The notes beneath the pieces are model-generated. The model did not search any database and was not told where the DNA came from. It saw nothing but the letters and a program-made list of their open reading frames with translations. Shown here piece after piece: positions 1-11,686 of a stretch of DNA of 64,000 bases (positions are counted from its first letter, which is position 1; every line of letters begins with the position of its first letter). Position numbers and translations under genes: made by a program. Location of the stretch: assembly GCA_003024785.1 (NCBI GenBank), contig PUQB01000633.1:1-64000 (forward strand). Reading direction: 5' to 3'. This DNA is from Selaginella tamariscina (taxonomy: Eukaryota; Streptophyta; Lycopodiopsida; Selaginellales; Selaginellaceae).

Positions 1-1698
1 GAGCGACTGGTTCGTGAGTCCGGGCACTGGGTGTGTAGCGCTAATGGTGTGCGCCCCTGGGTGGAATTCAAGGACGCTTATGCAGAGTGGCTGAAGTCCA
101 ATCCACCCACAGAGCAGGCAAAGGAGGACCTTGAGGAGGAGCTGGAAATTGCTAGCAATCTCAAACTATTTCTCTGGTGTGCTGCCCAAAAGTTCCTTCA
201 GTCTGAGGAGATTACTTACTGCTTCAGAACCGACACAATCGGCCAGCCGGACCTATTTGTCAAGGACGCCACAGGCAATCGGCCTCTTATCGTTGGGATT
301 GTGGACTTCCATCATGCTGTAGAAGACGTTGTAAGGTCTGGCTGTGTTTCCTTTTTCTTTGCACACTCATTCAAGTGTTACAGGAGGCTTTTCACATACA
401 TGCTGATCACCGGTGCTTCCTTTGGCGTTCTGATGGATGGTGGATCCATCCGGTATGCCAAGATAAGTAAAGGACACACGCTACTTTCCGCTCCACTTTC
501 ATCATGGTGGGCACTCAGTTTTGTGCTTCAGCTCGCAAGAGACGAACCCCAGCTGTCGATTGGAGATTACTCGCTAAGCTTAAGCAAGCTCGCACCCAGG
601 ACTTCCCATGTGGTGGAAAGCTTCAAGTCCATAGCTAAAAAACACAGGTCATATCATTCAGGTGCAATTATTCATGGCATGGAGAATCTCAGCTTTGGAG
701 ACTTGGAGGATGTCTCTTGCAAGTGGCCGAGAGACACTGATTCATCCGTCATCTCCGCCAAGTACAAGCATCAGCCGGTGGTTCTCAAGGTGCGGGACTT
801 GACTACTCCCTGGTTTCTGGACGTGGAGACGAACCTCCGGAAGGTCATCACCGAGGTGGACACGTACAAGACGCTTGACAAACTGCAGGGCGTATGGGTA
901 CCGCGCCTCATCTCGTGGGGTTTCCTGTGTGGGACAATGTTCGCCTACGTGATGATCAGCGACGAAGGTTGTCTTCGTCCTCTCAGTAGCTACTTCACGT
1001 TCAGCGTGCGATGCATGCAAGCAGCACTTGCTCCTGCCCATGAGGCTCTTGCCAAGATTCACGCCAGGGGTCTCATCCACGGGGACTTGTCGCCTCTCAA
1101 GATCCTCCTCAGAAGAGGAAGCAGCAGCAGCAGCAGCAGCCAGTCTTCCTGGGTTAAGATCATTGGCTTCTCCTCTGCCTCCTACGTCGGCCCCAAGGAG
1201 ATCCAAGTTGCTGCAGCAATGGAGATGGCTAAGCTTCAGCAATGTTTCCAGGAGGTGTTGGTGTTAGTTCGGGCGGAGGAGGCCATGGCAGTGAATCGCT
1301 TCCTCCTTGCTTTGCAGAAGAGCTCGTCGATTGTCCACAAGTTCCCCAAGATTCGTGATCTTCTCAACGCGTGCGTGTGTCTATATGTTCCTGATGCAAT
1401 CAATCGTTACATGTGTGCTTCATTTTCAGGTTGGGTGCCAACCTGCAAGGAGATGACGAGTCGTCACCCAAGACGGACGAAGCATCTGATTCGTAAGCTC
1501 ACGTCTCTTCTCCTGCCATGTTCATCTGTTTTGATCCGTGTTTTCAGGTTGTCTCCCTACTTCAAAGAGTACGTGATGGTCGATGTGTTGACAACACTGG
1601 TCGACACCCCGAAGCTCCTTGAAGAGGACCCTCGCTTCGATGGGCTCATGAGGTTCCTGGCAGAAAGGAGGCAACAGAGTAGTTCAGATGGAGTGTAA
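1..1698 (+). CDS. PD-(D/E)XK-like plus protein-kinase-like protein, 5' end outside window
   Basis: The reading frame is open from base 1, so the gene begins upstream; the GTG at 31 is not a credible start. The N-terminal third (about residues 60-150) has a PDLF strand, a VDF strand where a PD-(D/E)XK nuclease would carry E-x-K, and a YMLITGASFGVLMDGG segment, resembling a degenerate nuclease fold. A kinase-like domain follows: a lysine strand (VVLKV), IHGDLSPLKILL in place of the HRD loop, and IGFSS in place of DFG, so it is probably a pseudokinase. A run of AGC codons gives polyserine at 1118-1140. Two introns are likely: 1371-1429 (59 bp) and 1493-1547 (55 bp), both GT...TTTTCAG. Together they remove 114 bases, keep the frame, and replace a Cys-rich stretch with an acidic hydrophilic one. 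The nuclease-kinase pairing recalls Crinkler-type proteins (inference). Function unknown. Confidence 0.6.
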   Translation, partial: ERLVRESGHWVCSANGVRPWVEFKDAYAEWLKSNPPTEQAKEDLEEELEIASNLKLFLWCAAQKFLQSEEITYCFRTDTIGQPDLFVKDATGNRPLIVGIVDFHHAVEDVVRSGCVSFFFAHSFKCYRRLFTYMLITGASFGVLMDGGSIRYAKISKGHTLLSAPLSSWWALSFVLQLARDEPQLSIGDYSLSLSKLAPRTSHVVESFKSIAKKHRSYHSGAIIHGMENLSFGDLEDVSCKWPRDTDSSVISAKYKHQPVVLKVRDLTTPWFLDVETNLRKVITEVDTYKTLDKLQGVWVPRLISWGFLCGTMFAYVMISDEGCLRPLSSYFTFSVRCMQAALAPAHEALAKIHARGLIHGDLSPLKILLRRGSSSSSSSQSSWVKIIGFSSASYVGPKEIQVAAAMEMAKLQQCFQEVLVLVRAEEAMAVNRFLLALQKSSSIVHKFPKIRDLLNACVCLYVPDAINRYMCASFSGWVPTCKEMTSRHPRRTKHLIRKLTSLLLPCSSVLIRVFRLSPYFKEYVMVDVLTTLVDTPKLLEEDPRFDGLMRFLAERRQQSSSDGV

Positions 1699-2773
1699 CT
1701 GTGTTGCATATAGACACAGAATTCATAACATTAGAAAGTCATGAAAAAAAACATGAAAAGCGGAGATATGATCGTGATCGGTTCTATAAGTAGTGCTTCC
1801 CGAAAGGAAAGAACACCATTGACAAGGGTCCGCACATAGTCAACGAGTGTATTTCTGAACCTGTATTTTAGAAAAACATGTTGAACATCCTGCTCCAGTC
1901 TGCTTTTTGTTCAGCAACGTCCAGAAGAGAACTTGTCGTCTCCTTTCATCTCGCACCCACAACCAATTGCATGCAAACACACCGGTTAATTACTAAATAA
2001 TGTATACTTTTATTTTAATGATTTTATTATTTGCTTCCATTTAAAAATAAACAAATAAGAATTTAAATTATTATTTTTTATTTATTTTTCTTACTAAATA
2101 CCCAAGACTCGGGTCGTAACGAAGTGGTCAAACAGAAAACAAGTATATGAATTTGTTTTAGATGTACAAACACACTACGTGTATGTATTATAAGTTAATG
2201 ATAATATTTGATTTTGATGTACGAGTAAAATTACTAGTTTTACACACACATATTGTTTGATCGTCCGCAATAAACATGAAGTAATAGCTAATACATATGT
2301 AATGTATTATTCTAATGCATAATGTGTGTGTGCGTCTCTCGCTTTCTATGTATGTATGCACGTATGTTTGTGTGTCTTTGTATACGTGTGTATGCTTGTT
2401 GTATTGCCAAATATTCTTTAAACTGATGGAATGGGACATTAATGTTCTTTTATTTTTTACAGTATATTACTATTAAAACCTCTGTAATTGATCCTATACA
2501 GGTAATTTTTCTCGCACATCAAATCTAATAAATTTGATTATACATTTGCAAATACCACACACACACACACACACAATATTTTAATATATTGTTATTTATC
2601 CTATACAAGCATGAAATTATATACGTGGTGAGAGGATACGACATCAATTATATGAAAGTGTGAATTTGAATTTAAATAGACTACAGAGTTATGTGTGTGT
2701 CTATCTATCTATCTATCTATATTTTGCGGATTGAAAAACCAACATGTTCCAACGGGTTACTCATTAAAGAATA
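1699..2773. other. AT-rich intergenic stretch with microsatellites
   Basis: No gene is supported. It holds AT-rich DNA, a (CA)n run near 2557-2574 and a (TCTA)n run near 2699-2720. The ORF on the minus strand at 2188-2439 is low-complexity translation of TG/TA repeats. Confidence 0.6.
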
Positions 2774-2814
2774 ACTTTTATTGCGCCTCGGCGAAAAGGA
2801 TCAGGAGGCTTCGT

Positions 2815-2897
2815 GTTATTCTAGTATATTCGCAGATATTCTAGGTATATTCTAGCATATTCTAGAATATTCTCAAGAATATTCTAGAATATATAAG
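2815..2897. repeat. AGAATATTCT-type terminal array, transposase end of copy A
   Basis: Several copies of TATTCTAG and AGAATATTCT lie just inside the GC-rich end. The unit is a palindrome and fits the plant heat-shock-element pattern nGAAnnTTCn. GCCGAC motifs follow at about 2909-2938. Equivalent arrays occur at the other ends of copies A and B. Confidence 0.6.
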
Positions 2898-3035
2898 CTT
2901 TTTTAATATGCCGACTGGCTTAATATTTGCCGACCAACAAATAAATTATTTAAATTTTTAGAAATTTTTTTGAATATACTTTATAAAAAAGTTCAATAAG
3001 TTACTATTCAAACAAATCATTTTGATGTAAACCAT

Positions 3036-6000
3036 TTATCCTTGTAACACTGGTGGGTCATGAACTCTGCTGCAATTCATCAGCAAACGGTGGACCTCCA
3101 TCTCACTGAGCGATCGCCTTTGTAAAAAATATGTGACGTCTGGGTTCAAGCCAAGCACACGACTGTAGACAAAATACATGTGTATACATAGTCTCCAACT
3201 TTTGCTCTTTTGAAAGGTAGAACAACTGCATGTAGGATAAGTATTAATAGTCACCTTTGCAGAGTCATTTCCTGCCGACACAATAAAAACCTCCTTCCGT
3301 CTTCTAACTGTCACTTCAACATTTCTCACACGACCTAAAAACGTCTTAGCCTTGCGGAAATTCTTCTCTTGTTCCTTAAACATTTTTGTTGGAGTTCGGA
3401 CCATGCGTCCTTCGAAAGGTGGAATTGTTGTAGATCCAACTCCACGTGGTGGCGATGGTGTTATGTCCTTCTAACCCTCATCTACTCTTCCTGCCATCCC
3501 CTGTAAACCTTTCAGAACAAAGCCTGCATCCTGTAGTTCTCTGATCTCCTCACTTGTCAGCTTCGTTTCCTTGAGCACAGGCCAAACTGTTGATGGTGTT
3601 GGAACTCTTGTCTGAAGAATTTTGCCATTTGGCCGCGTGAAACACCCTGAATCTTTTGGGTAGAACCACATCATCTGTTGTACATACTCCTCATTCCCCA
3701 AGGCATCACTGTACATTTGTTTTCCATAGAATCCTGGTGCTGACACTCTGCTGGGATAACCGATTGGTTTTCCACACAGAGCAATTCCTTCCTAATTCAT
3801 CCCCAAACACTTAACCTTAGTGGATGCTCTGATTCGTCTAATGGCCCACTTTGTTTGTGCAATCTCTCTCTCCAAAACCTCTTCGAACCTTAACCTCTTT
3901 CTCCTGTTGTTTTGGACCACCCGCTTTGTGTACTCTACATCATGTCTATGTGAACGTCGAGCATCAGACTGTTCTGTTCCTATAACTGTTCTCCTAACAG
4001 TTTGCACTCGAACGTTAGTGGTACTCGTGAACTCCGGGCTGGTCAAGTGTTCCTCGTCTTCCACTAGATTGATAATTGCTGTTGGAGATACACTTTTCCC
4101 CTCAGAGAGTTTGCATTGCACTCGTTTCAACAGAGTTTCCTTCGAAGGACCTGACCCTGTATACCTCCCTTCTATTGCCACTTTCACCTTCGCACTTTGC
4201 ATAATTGCATCGGTGAGGTCTAACATTGTCGCCTTCAGCAGTGGTACTCTTTTAGCCAATCTTGCTCTTCTTGCTCTCGCGTGAATCACTTCAGCATTGT
4301 TTGTAGTTGGAACGCTCGCGAGTCCTTCTTCTGTCATGTCTCCCAGTTCCGCCATGGAGATGTGGTCCTCATGCCTGATCCACCAAGATAGCCATGTCTT
4401 CAAAGCACGAATGTTTGACGCTCGTCCTTCCCAAAAAGACTCAAGAATTGCTAGTTGTTCTTTCTTAGATTGTTCATTTAGTGCTAGGCACGAGCAAGCT
4501 TCATGTGTTCTTCGCGATGTTCTTTTGCGATCCATTTCTTTGTCACCTGACGCAATCTCATCCGACATGAAACCAGCAAAGTTGACATTCTCCAAACCCT
4601 GTTTCTTACAAACCTTTAGCATTGTGTTCAAGAACTTCAGCACTGCAACATTATCTTCGTGGCACATATCTGCATAAGCTATAGTCACCATGGATTTGAC
4701 ACTGTAAGAGAGCATTAGATAACAAAGATTAAAAAGTGATATGAAGAGTTCTTACAATGGGTCATAAAGGTGTATTCCAATTGTCGCCCAGTCTGGTATA
4801 CGGTGCGTGTGGTCCAGAACAACCCATTGATCATGAAGGTCTCCTCCACTTTGACACCTTCTGATGTAGTCAACTCCTGAACTTGGTTCCTCAACTGTCA
4901 TTTTGAAGATCAGAGGCTGCTCCTCAGCACCATGCAGTTCCATCCCTGGAACACGTATGACGTGAATGAAAGGTATTGGCAACTTTGTCTTCAGCTCCAG
5001 AAGACCCTCGTAACCCTCTCTAAAGTGTGTCTCCTTCTGTCTTGATTGTGTAATACAATCCCAAGTCCTAAAGAAAAGGTCACGTCCATGTGTAGAGATC
5101 TAAAGAAAAATACCTTTGATGGTTTGTTACAGGTTCAAGTTTTGAGAGTAAACCAGTGTACGAGACTTCTCCTTCTTCCTTGAAAGTTCTTCAAAGATGA
5201 GCTCACACGTAGTTTGAAACTCAATCACTTGTTGATTGGTTCACGGACTGCTCTTTACCACGTTGCTGACACTAGATCTGGCATGCTGAACGTTTGAAGC
5301 TGACACTGAGGGGCTGACTGGATGCTGATGAACACCTCTGTGAATGAACAACCTTGTAAAAGAAATGTCGTCTAGAAGAATGTAGTACACATAAGCCGGA
5401 CAAGTGTGCACTGTCACGACCTGATACAGAATACAGGATTCCGGATACAGGACATGGGTTGCAGGACTTTCCTACAGGATTCCGGATACAGGATATGGGT
5501 TGCAGGATTTTCCTACAGGATACTCCTACCAGGATTCCGGACACAGGATTCGGTTGCCTACAGGATATGCCACAGGATATGCCTAGAGGATAAGGGACAT
5601 GTGGACTCATCTTAGCCTCTGCATGCATGCAATCACTTTTGCATGCATGCAACCACTTTTGCATGCATGCCTAGATTAGCTCTTGGAGTTGTGAGCATAA
5701 AAGCTCCGACCTAATTGTTGTACAATCAATTACTATCAACACCAGTCTTACTACGATCAATCTTGTCTTGTCTTGTTTCCTGTCCTGTTCCTGTCTCGCT
5801 CCTATTTCCTGTCCTGTTCCTGGATCCTGTCCTGCTCCGGGATCCTGTCTTGTTCCTGTTTTGCTCCCGGATCCTATCCTGTGCTTTCCTGTCTTGCTCC
5901 CAGATCCTATCCTAATCCTGTCCTACTCCTAGATCCGTCCTGTTCCTATTCCTGGTTCCTGTCCTGCTCTCGGTCCTGTTCCTAAGTCAAGCCTTCATGT

Positions 6001-6718
6001 CCTTGGAATCCTGCTCTCTTCCTGTTTCCTGGATCGTGGCTTGACATGCACTAGCAATGGCTCCTCTCCACAATGCTTACATTTCATGCCTATTACTTTG
6101 CCTGTCTCAGTTGTCTTTGCCTTCTCCACAGCACCCTTGAAGTGACATTCATTTGCTTTCTTCTCAAAAGCCAAGTAGGGGCAGGTAGGATTGATGCATT
6201 TGAGATGTCCGACACATGAACTTCAACTGACTCACGCCGGAACATGCCAGTGTGTTGTGCTCGAGTGTGTCCAATGGTAGCAGCCATCCTTGCAATTCAT
6301 CTCTAAGTACTTCTCTATGCTTTCTTTCTTTGGAGGAAGTTCATAAATGACATTTTCATTGTATATTTGCGGTAGTTCAGAGACTCGTTTAACTTCAGAC
6401 GAACCAATGAGATCCTTCCCTATCTTACATTTGGAAGACACACCAGCATGGATTCCTCACGCTCCTTTGTCCGCAACCTGAACAATGGTCCTTTAGCCGG
6501 GCACAATGTGTAAAAGACAAACTGGTTTGATGCAATGCCTTCTGGTAACAACTCCACATCTTCTCCAGAACTCGCAGAAACTGACATCGAACCACATGTA
6601 TATTGAACCAACAAGGAATGTTGAAAGCAGAGTGAAGATCATATTCAAACACAAAAGCATTTCCATCTTCATCGACTGGGAAATCTTTGTTAATGCCTTC
6701 ATAGGTAACTCTGGCCAT
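3036..6718 (-). pseudogene. MULE/FAR1-like transposase relic (copy A)
   Basis: Collinear with the intact copy B transposase. In minus-strand order, the N-terminus (MARVTYEG, 6718 down) and the Cys/His zinc-finger region (about 6440-6060) come first, then the segment around the first catalytic Asp (VVLDHTHRIPDW, near 4800). Next are MSDE (near 4560), a long helical region (4450-3800), a DUF-like Cys segment (3746-3471) and the SWIM finger (CSCSTFQ...LCIHMYF, about 3230-3170). Frameshifts break it into at least seven pieces. About 110 bases after MSDE are lost, removing the C-x-x-H block next to the second catalytic Asp. Part of the zinc-finger region is replaced by an insertion at 5.27-6.05 kb. 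It cannot encode an active transposase. Confidence 0.82.
5272..6050. repeat. Tandem-repeat insertion inside the copy A transposase
   Basis: Transposase homology stops at about 6045 and resumes at about 5270. Between lie three simple arrays: ATACAGGATTCCGG-like units (5430-5590), TTTTGCATGCATGCAA units (5620-5670) and a TCCTGTCC-rich array (5765-6010). A stretch from 5412 (TGTCACGACC, the same terminal bases as the gypsy LTRs at 56310 and 61056) to 5741 (ATCAACA) has LTR-like length and TG...CA ends, but no target duplication is seen, so a solo LTR is only possible. Confidence 0.5.
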
Positions 6719-7189
6719 AACAACGCAAGGAGAAAGCTCAGTGGTTTAGGAAAGCAAAGCAAAAGATTAAACACACTCTTGTTCGCCAAAAAAAATTATA
6801 ATCGTTGATAATAAATGTGAATACACTTTTGTATATAATTAATTCTACGTTACCCAGTTCACAGTGTTCTTAATGTTGTCTTCTCTAGTATCACCAATTT
6901 AATTTAATTACTACCTTTTATGATTTGAAATATCTTCACCTTTATCAATTATTCACATATTTTAATATTAACCCCAAATATTAATGTCACATTTATTTCG
7001 TAGGGTTCATTGTTTTCATTGCGGCTAGAGTTTTTTTGGTAGATAGAGTTTACTGTTTTCATTGCGGCTAGGGTTTTTTCTATCTCAGATCTGATATCTG
7101 AAATCTCCTCCAAGGGACTTGAGAGTAGCGGCGCCATCCATTTCGAGTCGATTCGTGCAGCGCCCAAGTAAATCAATTGAGATTTTTGT

Positions 7190-7975
7190 GCCGATTTAAA
7201 TTGTCGGCACCATCCTGCTCAGTCGGCGGCCACAAGATATGTGTAATTTCTTTATTTTATGATTTACGGCTCAAATAATTTATTTTTCAAAGTTAAAAGG
7301 GTCTTAGAATTTGTGCCGTGTGAGAGAGACGGCACTATCCTGGTTCAATCGGTAGCCATAAGGTATTTTCAATTTGTTTATTTTTTGCTTTGCGGCTCAA
7401 GTATCCGTATCACAATATTTTATTTTTTCAGAGTTAATGGGTCTTCCCATTTGTGTCGGAATCCCAGAGATAAAGGGTCTTCCCATTTGTGCCGACTGAG
7501 AGTGACGACACCTTCTTGCTTAGTCGGCAGCCACAAGGTATTTTCAATTTGTTTATTTTTTGCTTTGCAGCTCAAGTATCCATATCACAATGTTTTTTTT
7601 TTTTTCAGAGTTAATGAGTCTTCCCATTTGTGTCGGAAGCCCAGAGATAAAGGGTCTTCCCATTTGTGCCAACTGAGAGTGACGGCACCATCCTGATTCA
7701 GTTGGCAACCACAAGGTATTTTCAATTTGTTTATTTTTTGCTTTGCAGCTCAAGTATCCATTTCACAGATTTTTTTTTTCAAAGTTAATGGGTCTTCCCA
7801 TTTGTGCCGTCTGAGAGGGACGGCACCATCCTAGCTCAGTCGGCATACTTCTTACATTATCTCTTCAGTGCTGTTTGAGAGGGTCGGCACCAACCTATCT
7901 CAGTCGGCAAGATTTGCTCTTTTACTTTTCTGTGCCGATTGAGAAGGTCAGCACCATCTAGCTTGAGTCGGCAGC
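7190..7975. repeat. Tandem leader units with inverted GTCGGC motifs
   Basis: This array lies between the divergent genes of copy A. The unit is about 180 bp, clearest at 7360-7800. Each unit contains an inverted pair (TGCCGACTGAGAG ... CTCAGTCGGCA) and then a GTATTTTC...TTTTTTCAG segment shaped like a small intron. The layout suggests repeated 5' leader exons upstream of the ParB-methyltransferase gene. Copy B has a different, tighter palindromic array at the same place. Confidence 0.65.
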
Positions 7976-8060
7976 CACAAGGTTAGTCATCTTTGATTTT
8001 TATTTTTTATTTTGTCTCCTAATCAATTGACTTGTGTGTTTGCTTTCCAGAGTTTACAAA

Positions 8061-11000
8061 ATGGTGAGAGCTTCAAAACGTCTACTAGAGACTGCGCCTG
8101 ATGAAGAGCCACGGGAAGAGAAGAGGATATCGAAGCACAAGCAAGGCAAGAGAGGAGAACCATTTAATGTAGCAAAGGAGGATTCTCCAATGACTCAATC
8201 TAAAGTAGTACCAATTGAGCAGAGCAGCCTCCATCAACCATCACAAATTTCTTGGAGAGCTCGTCACAGTTGCCTCCTTCATCCGCTGAGGTTACAGTCC
8301 TGAACAAGCAAGTGCAGATGACAGAGGCAGTTGAAGCTAGCAAGGACGACTTGGAGGAGGCAGTCAGCAAAAAGAGAGGCCGCGGGAAAGCTGATCCAAA
8401 AGGCAAGAAGGTGAAGAGCGATAAGGAGCCGAAGGAGTTATACTTCCTGATGTGCCCATCTGTAAAATGCATTCGGACGAGGTGGTTTGACGAGTGAACC
8501 CAGAGGACTTGGACAAGCTGGTGTCATTGTTGAAGAAGGCTGGTTATCTACGCAACACGGCCTTGTTCATTCTGTCCATCGGAGATCCACTCACTGCTGA
8601 GGAGCTATCGGAGCTGTTGAAGGACACGGTTCAGTACGAGCAGCATCAATTTTTGAGCAAGCTCTTACTCAGCCGGAGTACAAATAGTGGGCTTCGAGGC
8701 TCTCAAACCGGAAGTTTAGCTGCTAGGACGGGAACCATAGGCTACAGGCTTTGCAAAAGCTCTATCGGGAGGATGCAGAGGACAACCAGTGATGTGCTAT
8801 TCGCGATCGAGTTTCATCTCCACGGAGAACCTCGACAATCTTCAACTGGTTTCGATGTTCCAATGATAAACATGTGAGTATTTTCTTTTCTTTTCGTTAA
8901 GGGTCTAGACTTATAGTTTCATTGAACAGATCTTCAGCACATCTATGGAAATAATGCTACCACATATTCTCCTCGCTGTAAAGGTGGTCTGCACTAGTAC
9001 CGAAGGAACTCAGAAAATCCTCGAGTCACTCACGAGGTTGATGTCTTGAGGTGCGGAAGTGGAAGGAGAGTCAATAGGAAAGACGGCTTGGCATCCTCTT
9101 CCAAACCTGATCTGCGCAAAGATCCTTTTCAAGGTAACCTCCAATTTGATTTATAGGAAAGAAGTTTTAACTTATTCTATGTGCAAACGAGATCGACGAT
9201 GATCTCAACAAAGCAGTCACCAGTGCTAAAGGCAATCCACAGCTTGAGCTGAACCTGAAGCAGCTAGTGTACAAGAAGCATGACAAGCGTATGCACAAGT
9301 TCCTCTCATCATAGACCCAGAGTTGGGGGAGGAGTGGTTCCAGAAGGTGATGAACATCTCTCATAAGCATGTCGTTATGGGCATTGAGAAGCTATACGCG
9401 ATGTCAAAGGCAAAGATTTCAAACATGCTGCGACTCCGATACTTGAACAAGCTCACCGTCTCGAATCCAAGGCAGAACAACAGACACTTGGGCTACCAGG
9501 CATGCAGGACAAAGAGTGGATCAAGTGGTTCACCTTGGACTTATATTGGAAGGCTGTGCGCGAGGAAGCCATTCAGATCCTTAAGGGGTTGCGAGAGGAT
9601 GGTGAAGAAGTTGGAACAGATGTCGACTTCATGAGCTGGTTTGACGAGATGCAAACTCGGAGCAAGTGCCTGGTCTTTCAGCCCTTCCATGACTGCATAC
9701 GGTTCACTTATTCGATGGAGCCAAATGAGTTTTGGAGCGTGAGGAGTCTGCATGTCGGATGATATGGAGGTAAGCTTTCATTCCAACATTGCTATTGACT
9801 AACTTTGTGTTACAGGTTCATACTGGCGAAGAAAATGGCACCGTCTCAGATGATGAAGCTGTGGACAGATCATACAACGAGCCTCACATGTGGTCGAAGA
9901 GCAGAGGAGCTCTAACACCGTTCGAACGGGAGCATGTTCCATTCTGGCTCGACTGTCCATCGCAACAGCCACCAGCTTGGGAGAGCTCACTATTCGACGT
10001 GCATGGCAATGATCTTCCAGCGATTGTTTGGGAGCCGGACAAAGTAGAGGCTATCAAGAAGAGCAAGATGAAGAAGACGGTGCGGAAGACAACTACACCT
10101 GCAAAGGGATCGGGAGCGGGACCAAGCTCTTCTACAGCACCTCCGTTGGCAATCGACTTTACAATCAATGAGGTGTAGCCACTTGTACTAGTTTGGACAT
10201 CAAGGATGACCTGATGACCTTCATCCCGACACTGGCTGCATCCCGTGGATCCTACGACCTGGCTGTGTGCGATATGGAGGAGATGAGTAGGTCTTTCTTC
10301 GAGTCGGGTGCTTCCCAGACAGAGGTGTACACCAAGCTCCGACAACAGGTTGACAACTACATACGGCTGAGTCACAAACGGTGTTCTAGGAAGTGGTAGG
10401 TGAATACAGCTTCAACCTCATCATCCTCGACTTGCCCAATGAGCTTGTATATGGAGGTGCTAGCATCAACAAGGACATTGTGTAGCTAGATCCGGTGAAG
10501 TTTGAGGAGGCCTTGCAGTTCAGTGGAATGCACTTGGCAGCGAGTGGTTTCATGGTCGTCTTTGCGAGTTCTCCTTCTGTTTCGACAATGATTCAGGCGG
10601 CGGTAATCAACTTGGAGGTTGCAGGGACTTACAGCGTCTACTGTGCATGAGGTTGGGGATACCGTGACAAAATTAAGGTAAGCTAGCTATTCAAGTTCAA
10701 GTTTAACTTGGTCTATGTTTTAGCCTTTATAATATATTCTTCTAGGATAGTTCAAAATCGGTGATGAGTGCATAGAATTGTCGACAAAGGCATCTAGACC
10801 GTCGGATTTATGCGTATCCTAACCTTTGAATTTCAACTTTCAACGGTAAAGATGTCATCTTCTTCGTTTCTTTCACCACGTGCGTCAGAGACAAGTGATG
10901 AATGGATGTAACATCAGACACATCAATTTAATGAAGTGGGATGTCTCAGGTTCATCAGCACCATCATCACATTGCCGAGCTCTTTCCAAATCCTCCATGG

Positions 11001-11497
11001 TTCCTGAGAATGTTCCACTCTTGGACAAAGATCTGGAGCTTACAGGATAACTTGTTGGTTTCTTGGTGCTGCAAAGTCTGAGAAGAAGTCGAAGAGGCCA
11101 AACCTCTGGCGTTGACGAACACGATCGTCGTCGATACCATGACCGTTTTTAGGAGGCTTGGTAAGGAAGTACTTTACTTTGTTTATCTAATGGAAGTTTG
11201 TGTAGGATGATGATTCAACCGAAGTATTCGACTTATGCAGCTTTTGATCGAGCGTCTAGTAGACCTGGCGACCTAGTCTGGGATATTAGTTTCGGAACCG
11301 GATCATCATTGTTAGCTGCCGTCAAGCTCGGAAGGAATATTATAAGAACCGAGAAGTGTTTCGAACTCTCTAGGTTGGCAACAAACAAGCTCGCAGAGAA
11401 CATTAGACCAAAAGAAATACTACTCAAAACCTCCTGTCCAAGCCTAGCTAGTGGTTCGAGAACTACAGCTTTACTTAAGATGAAGAAGAAACTTTAG
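8061..11497 (+). pseudogene. ParB-like/DNA-methyltransferase-like gene relic (copy A)
   Basis: Homologous along its length to the copy B gene at 29148-32450. It starts at ATG 8061 after a TTTCCAG acceptor. The lysine-rich N-terminus (8061-8480) leads to the ParB-like region. There DGNHRL survives near 8735-8755, but the Trp before it is a TAG stop and a nearby codon is another TAG. The middle domains follow (9190-9760 and 9830-10180). The methyltransferase-like part has LIILDLPN near 10420-10440 where DPPY is expected, and motif I (VWDISFGTGSS) at 11275-11310, placing motif IV before motif I as in beta-type N6/N4 enzymes. Further stops and frameshifts occur, for example TAG at 10484 and TGA near 10648. 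Not functional as read. Confidence 0.75.
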
Positions 11498-11589
11498 CTA
11501 ATGTGTATTGAGTAATAAATTAAGCTAATATAAAAAAGAATAAGGTAGAAATACAACAGTTTTAATAGAATTTTTTTTTCCGATTGAGG

Positions 11590-11660
11590 ATCAGAAAGAA
11601 TATTCTAAAATATTCTAGAATATTCTAGATATTCGAGCCCAGGCCTCTGGGCCCAAGCCT
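11590..11660. repeat. AGAATATTCT-type terminal array, methyltransferase end of copy A
   Basis: AGAATATTCTAAAATATTCT-like units are followed by a GC-rich tip (CCCAGGCCTCTGGGCCCAAG). The same order, palindromic AT units inside and a GC-rich tip outside, is found at 28945-29035 in copy B. Confidence 0.6.
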
Positions 11661-11686
11661 CCAAAATGACGACACTCACTTTTATT

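Larger units (their letters stand above)
2783..11677 (-). mobile_element. Decayed MULE-like transposon with ParB-methyltransferase gene, copy A
   Basis: A transposase relic (minus strand) and a ParB-methyltransferase relic (plus strand) are divergent around a GTCGGC-rich centre, the same plan as copy B at 28.9-36.7 kb but in the opposite orientation. The outer ends are GC-rich with a shared GGAGGCTT core, followed inward by AGAATATTCT-type arrays. The element is flanked by the 9-bp direct repeat ACTTTTATT at 2774-2782 and 11678-11686, the duplication length expected for Mutator-like elements. The terminal inverted repeats are imperfect. Stops, deletions and an insertion at about 5.27-6.05 kb make it non-autonomous. 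Confidence 0.72.

Noticed and set aside
742..1242. Minus-strand ORF of 166 codons
   Set aside because: Shadow of the kinase-like gene; its poly-Ala run is the reverse of the AGC repeat.
3820..4677. Plus-strand ORFs of 154 and 126 codons
   Set aside because: They are antisense shadows of the copy A transposase, whose minus-strand frame aligns with the intact copy B protein.
5412..5741. Solo LTR in the copy A transposase
   Set aside because: TG...CA ends and a length like the gypsy LTRs, but no matching target duplication and no internal similarity beyond the first ten bases. Kept only as a possibility.
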